From Xylanibacter rodentium (GTDB lineage: Bacteria; Bacteroidota; Bacteroidia; Bacteroidales; Bacteroidaceae): DNA of 64,000 bases. Location of the stretch: positions 1-64,000 of the forward strand of contig NZ_JABKKE010000003.1 in the NCBI RefSeq assembly GCF_013166575.1. Direction: 5' to 3'. How positions within the stretch are numbered: the stretch's first letter is position 1; every line of letters begins with the position of its first letter. The notes under the pieces are model-generated. The model was not told the origin of the DNA. It made no database searches and was given only the letters and a program-made list of their open reading frames with translations. Shown piece after piece: positions 63,998 to 64,000 of the stretch. Both the position numbers and the translations under genes were made by a program.

Positions 63998-64000
63998 ATA

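Overview
The window reads as chromosomal DNA of a Bacteroidota organism, most likely a gut-type Bacteroidales of the Prevotella/Bacteroides kind. The evidence is the recurring Bacteroidota promoter signature (TAnnTTTG about 7 bp before the transcription start), a type III glutamine synthetase, DUF4837 and LptE lipoproteins, a GT-DUF4922-SpoIID fusion, and a large type II-C Cas9 with 47-bp repeats. The species cannot be named from the sequence alone.

Layout. 1-379: an IS110-type transposase remnant, REP-like hairpins and a promoter. 380-6101: nitrogen metabolism, with a type I glutamine synthetase facing an aguA-aguB-glnN run (agmatine to putrescine plus ammonia, then ammonia capture). 6293-15095: an AAA/DUF234 ATPase, an FMN oxidoreductase, tRNA-Val(CAC), a small lipoprotein, an AmpG-like MFS permease and a 1240-residue three-domain protein. 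15590-15800: a probable structured non-coding RNA on the minus strand. 15914-26853: a complete type II-C CRISPR-Cas locus. It has an orphan repeat, a DinJ/YafQ-like toxin-antitoxin pair, 56 perfect repeats with 55 spacers, cas2, cas1 and cas9 on the opposite strand, and a tracrRNA divergent from cas9.

27487-37788 is mostly core housekeeping: tcdA, rlmN, DUF4837 lipoprotein, pdxA, a flippase-like membrane protein, a sigma-54-type activator, lptE, a helical-repeat-like protein, secG, tRNA-His, a SpoU methyltransferase and a low-molecular-weight phosphatase. 37882-42246 is a compact operon: tatA, tatC, a NapH-NapG-like ferredoxin fusion with an internal twin-arginine signal, a Tat-lipoprotein aldo/keto reductase with ferredoxin clusters, and a DUF1893 protein. 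It ends at a perfect 82-bp palindrome shared with a convergent helicase gene, which is preceded by a coupled 46-residue membrane microprotein.

45001 to the right edge is a surface-polysaccharide locus, almost all on the minus strand: ten glycosyltransferases, a UDP-glucose dehydrogenase, a nucleotidyltransferase-fold protein, a hexapeptide acetyltransferase and two membrane acyltransferases. It is interrupted by a DUF4143 ATPase and a Septu-like ATPase plus HNH nuclease pair. Six genes here carry runs of 7-11 G on the coding strand. I saw no such run elsewhere in the window. In one acyltransferase an 11-G run puts the upstream ATG out of frame, which 9 or 12 G would restore. The other acyltransferase is split by a separate frameshift. 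This looks like slipped-strand phase variation of surface glycan decoration.

The strongest points for follow-up are the G-tract locus, the promoter inside every CRISPR repeat that matches the tracrRNA promoter, the overlapping or near-identical spacers, and the fused NapH-NapG protein with an internal Tat signal beside tatAC.
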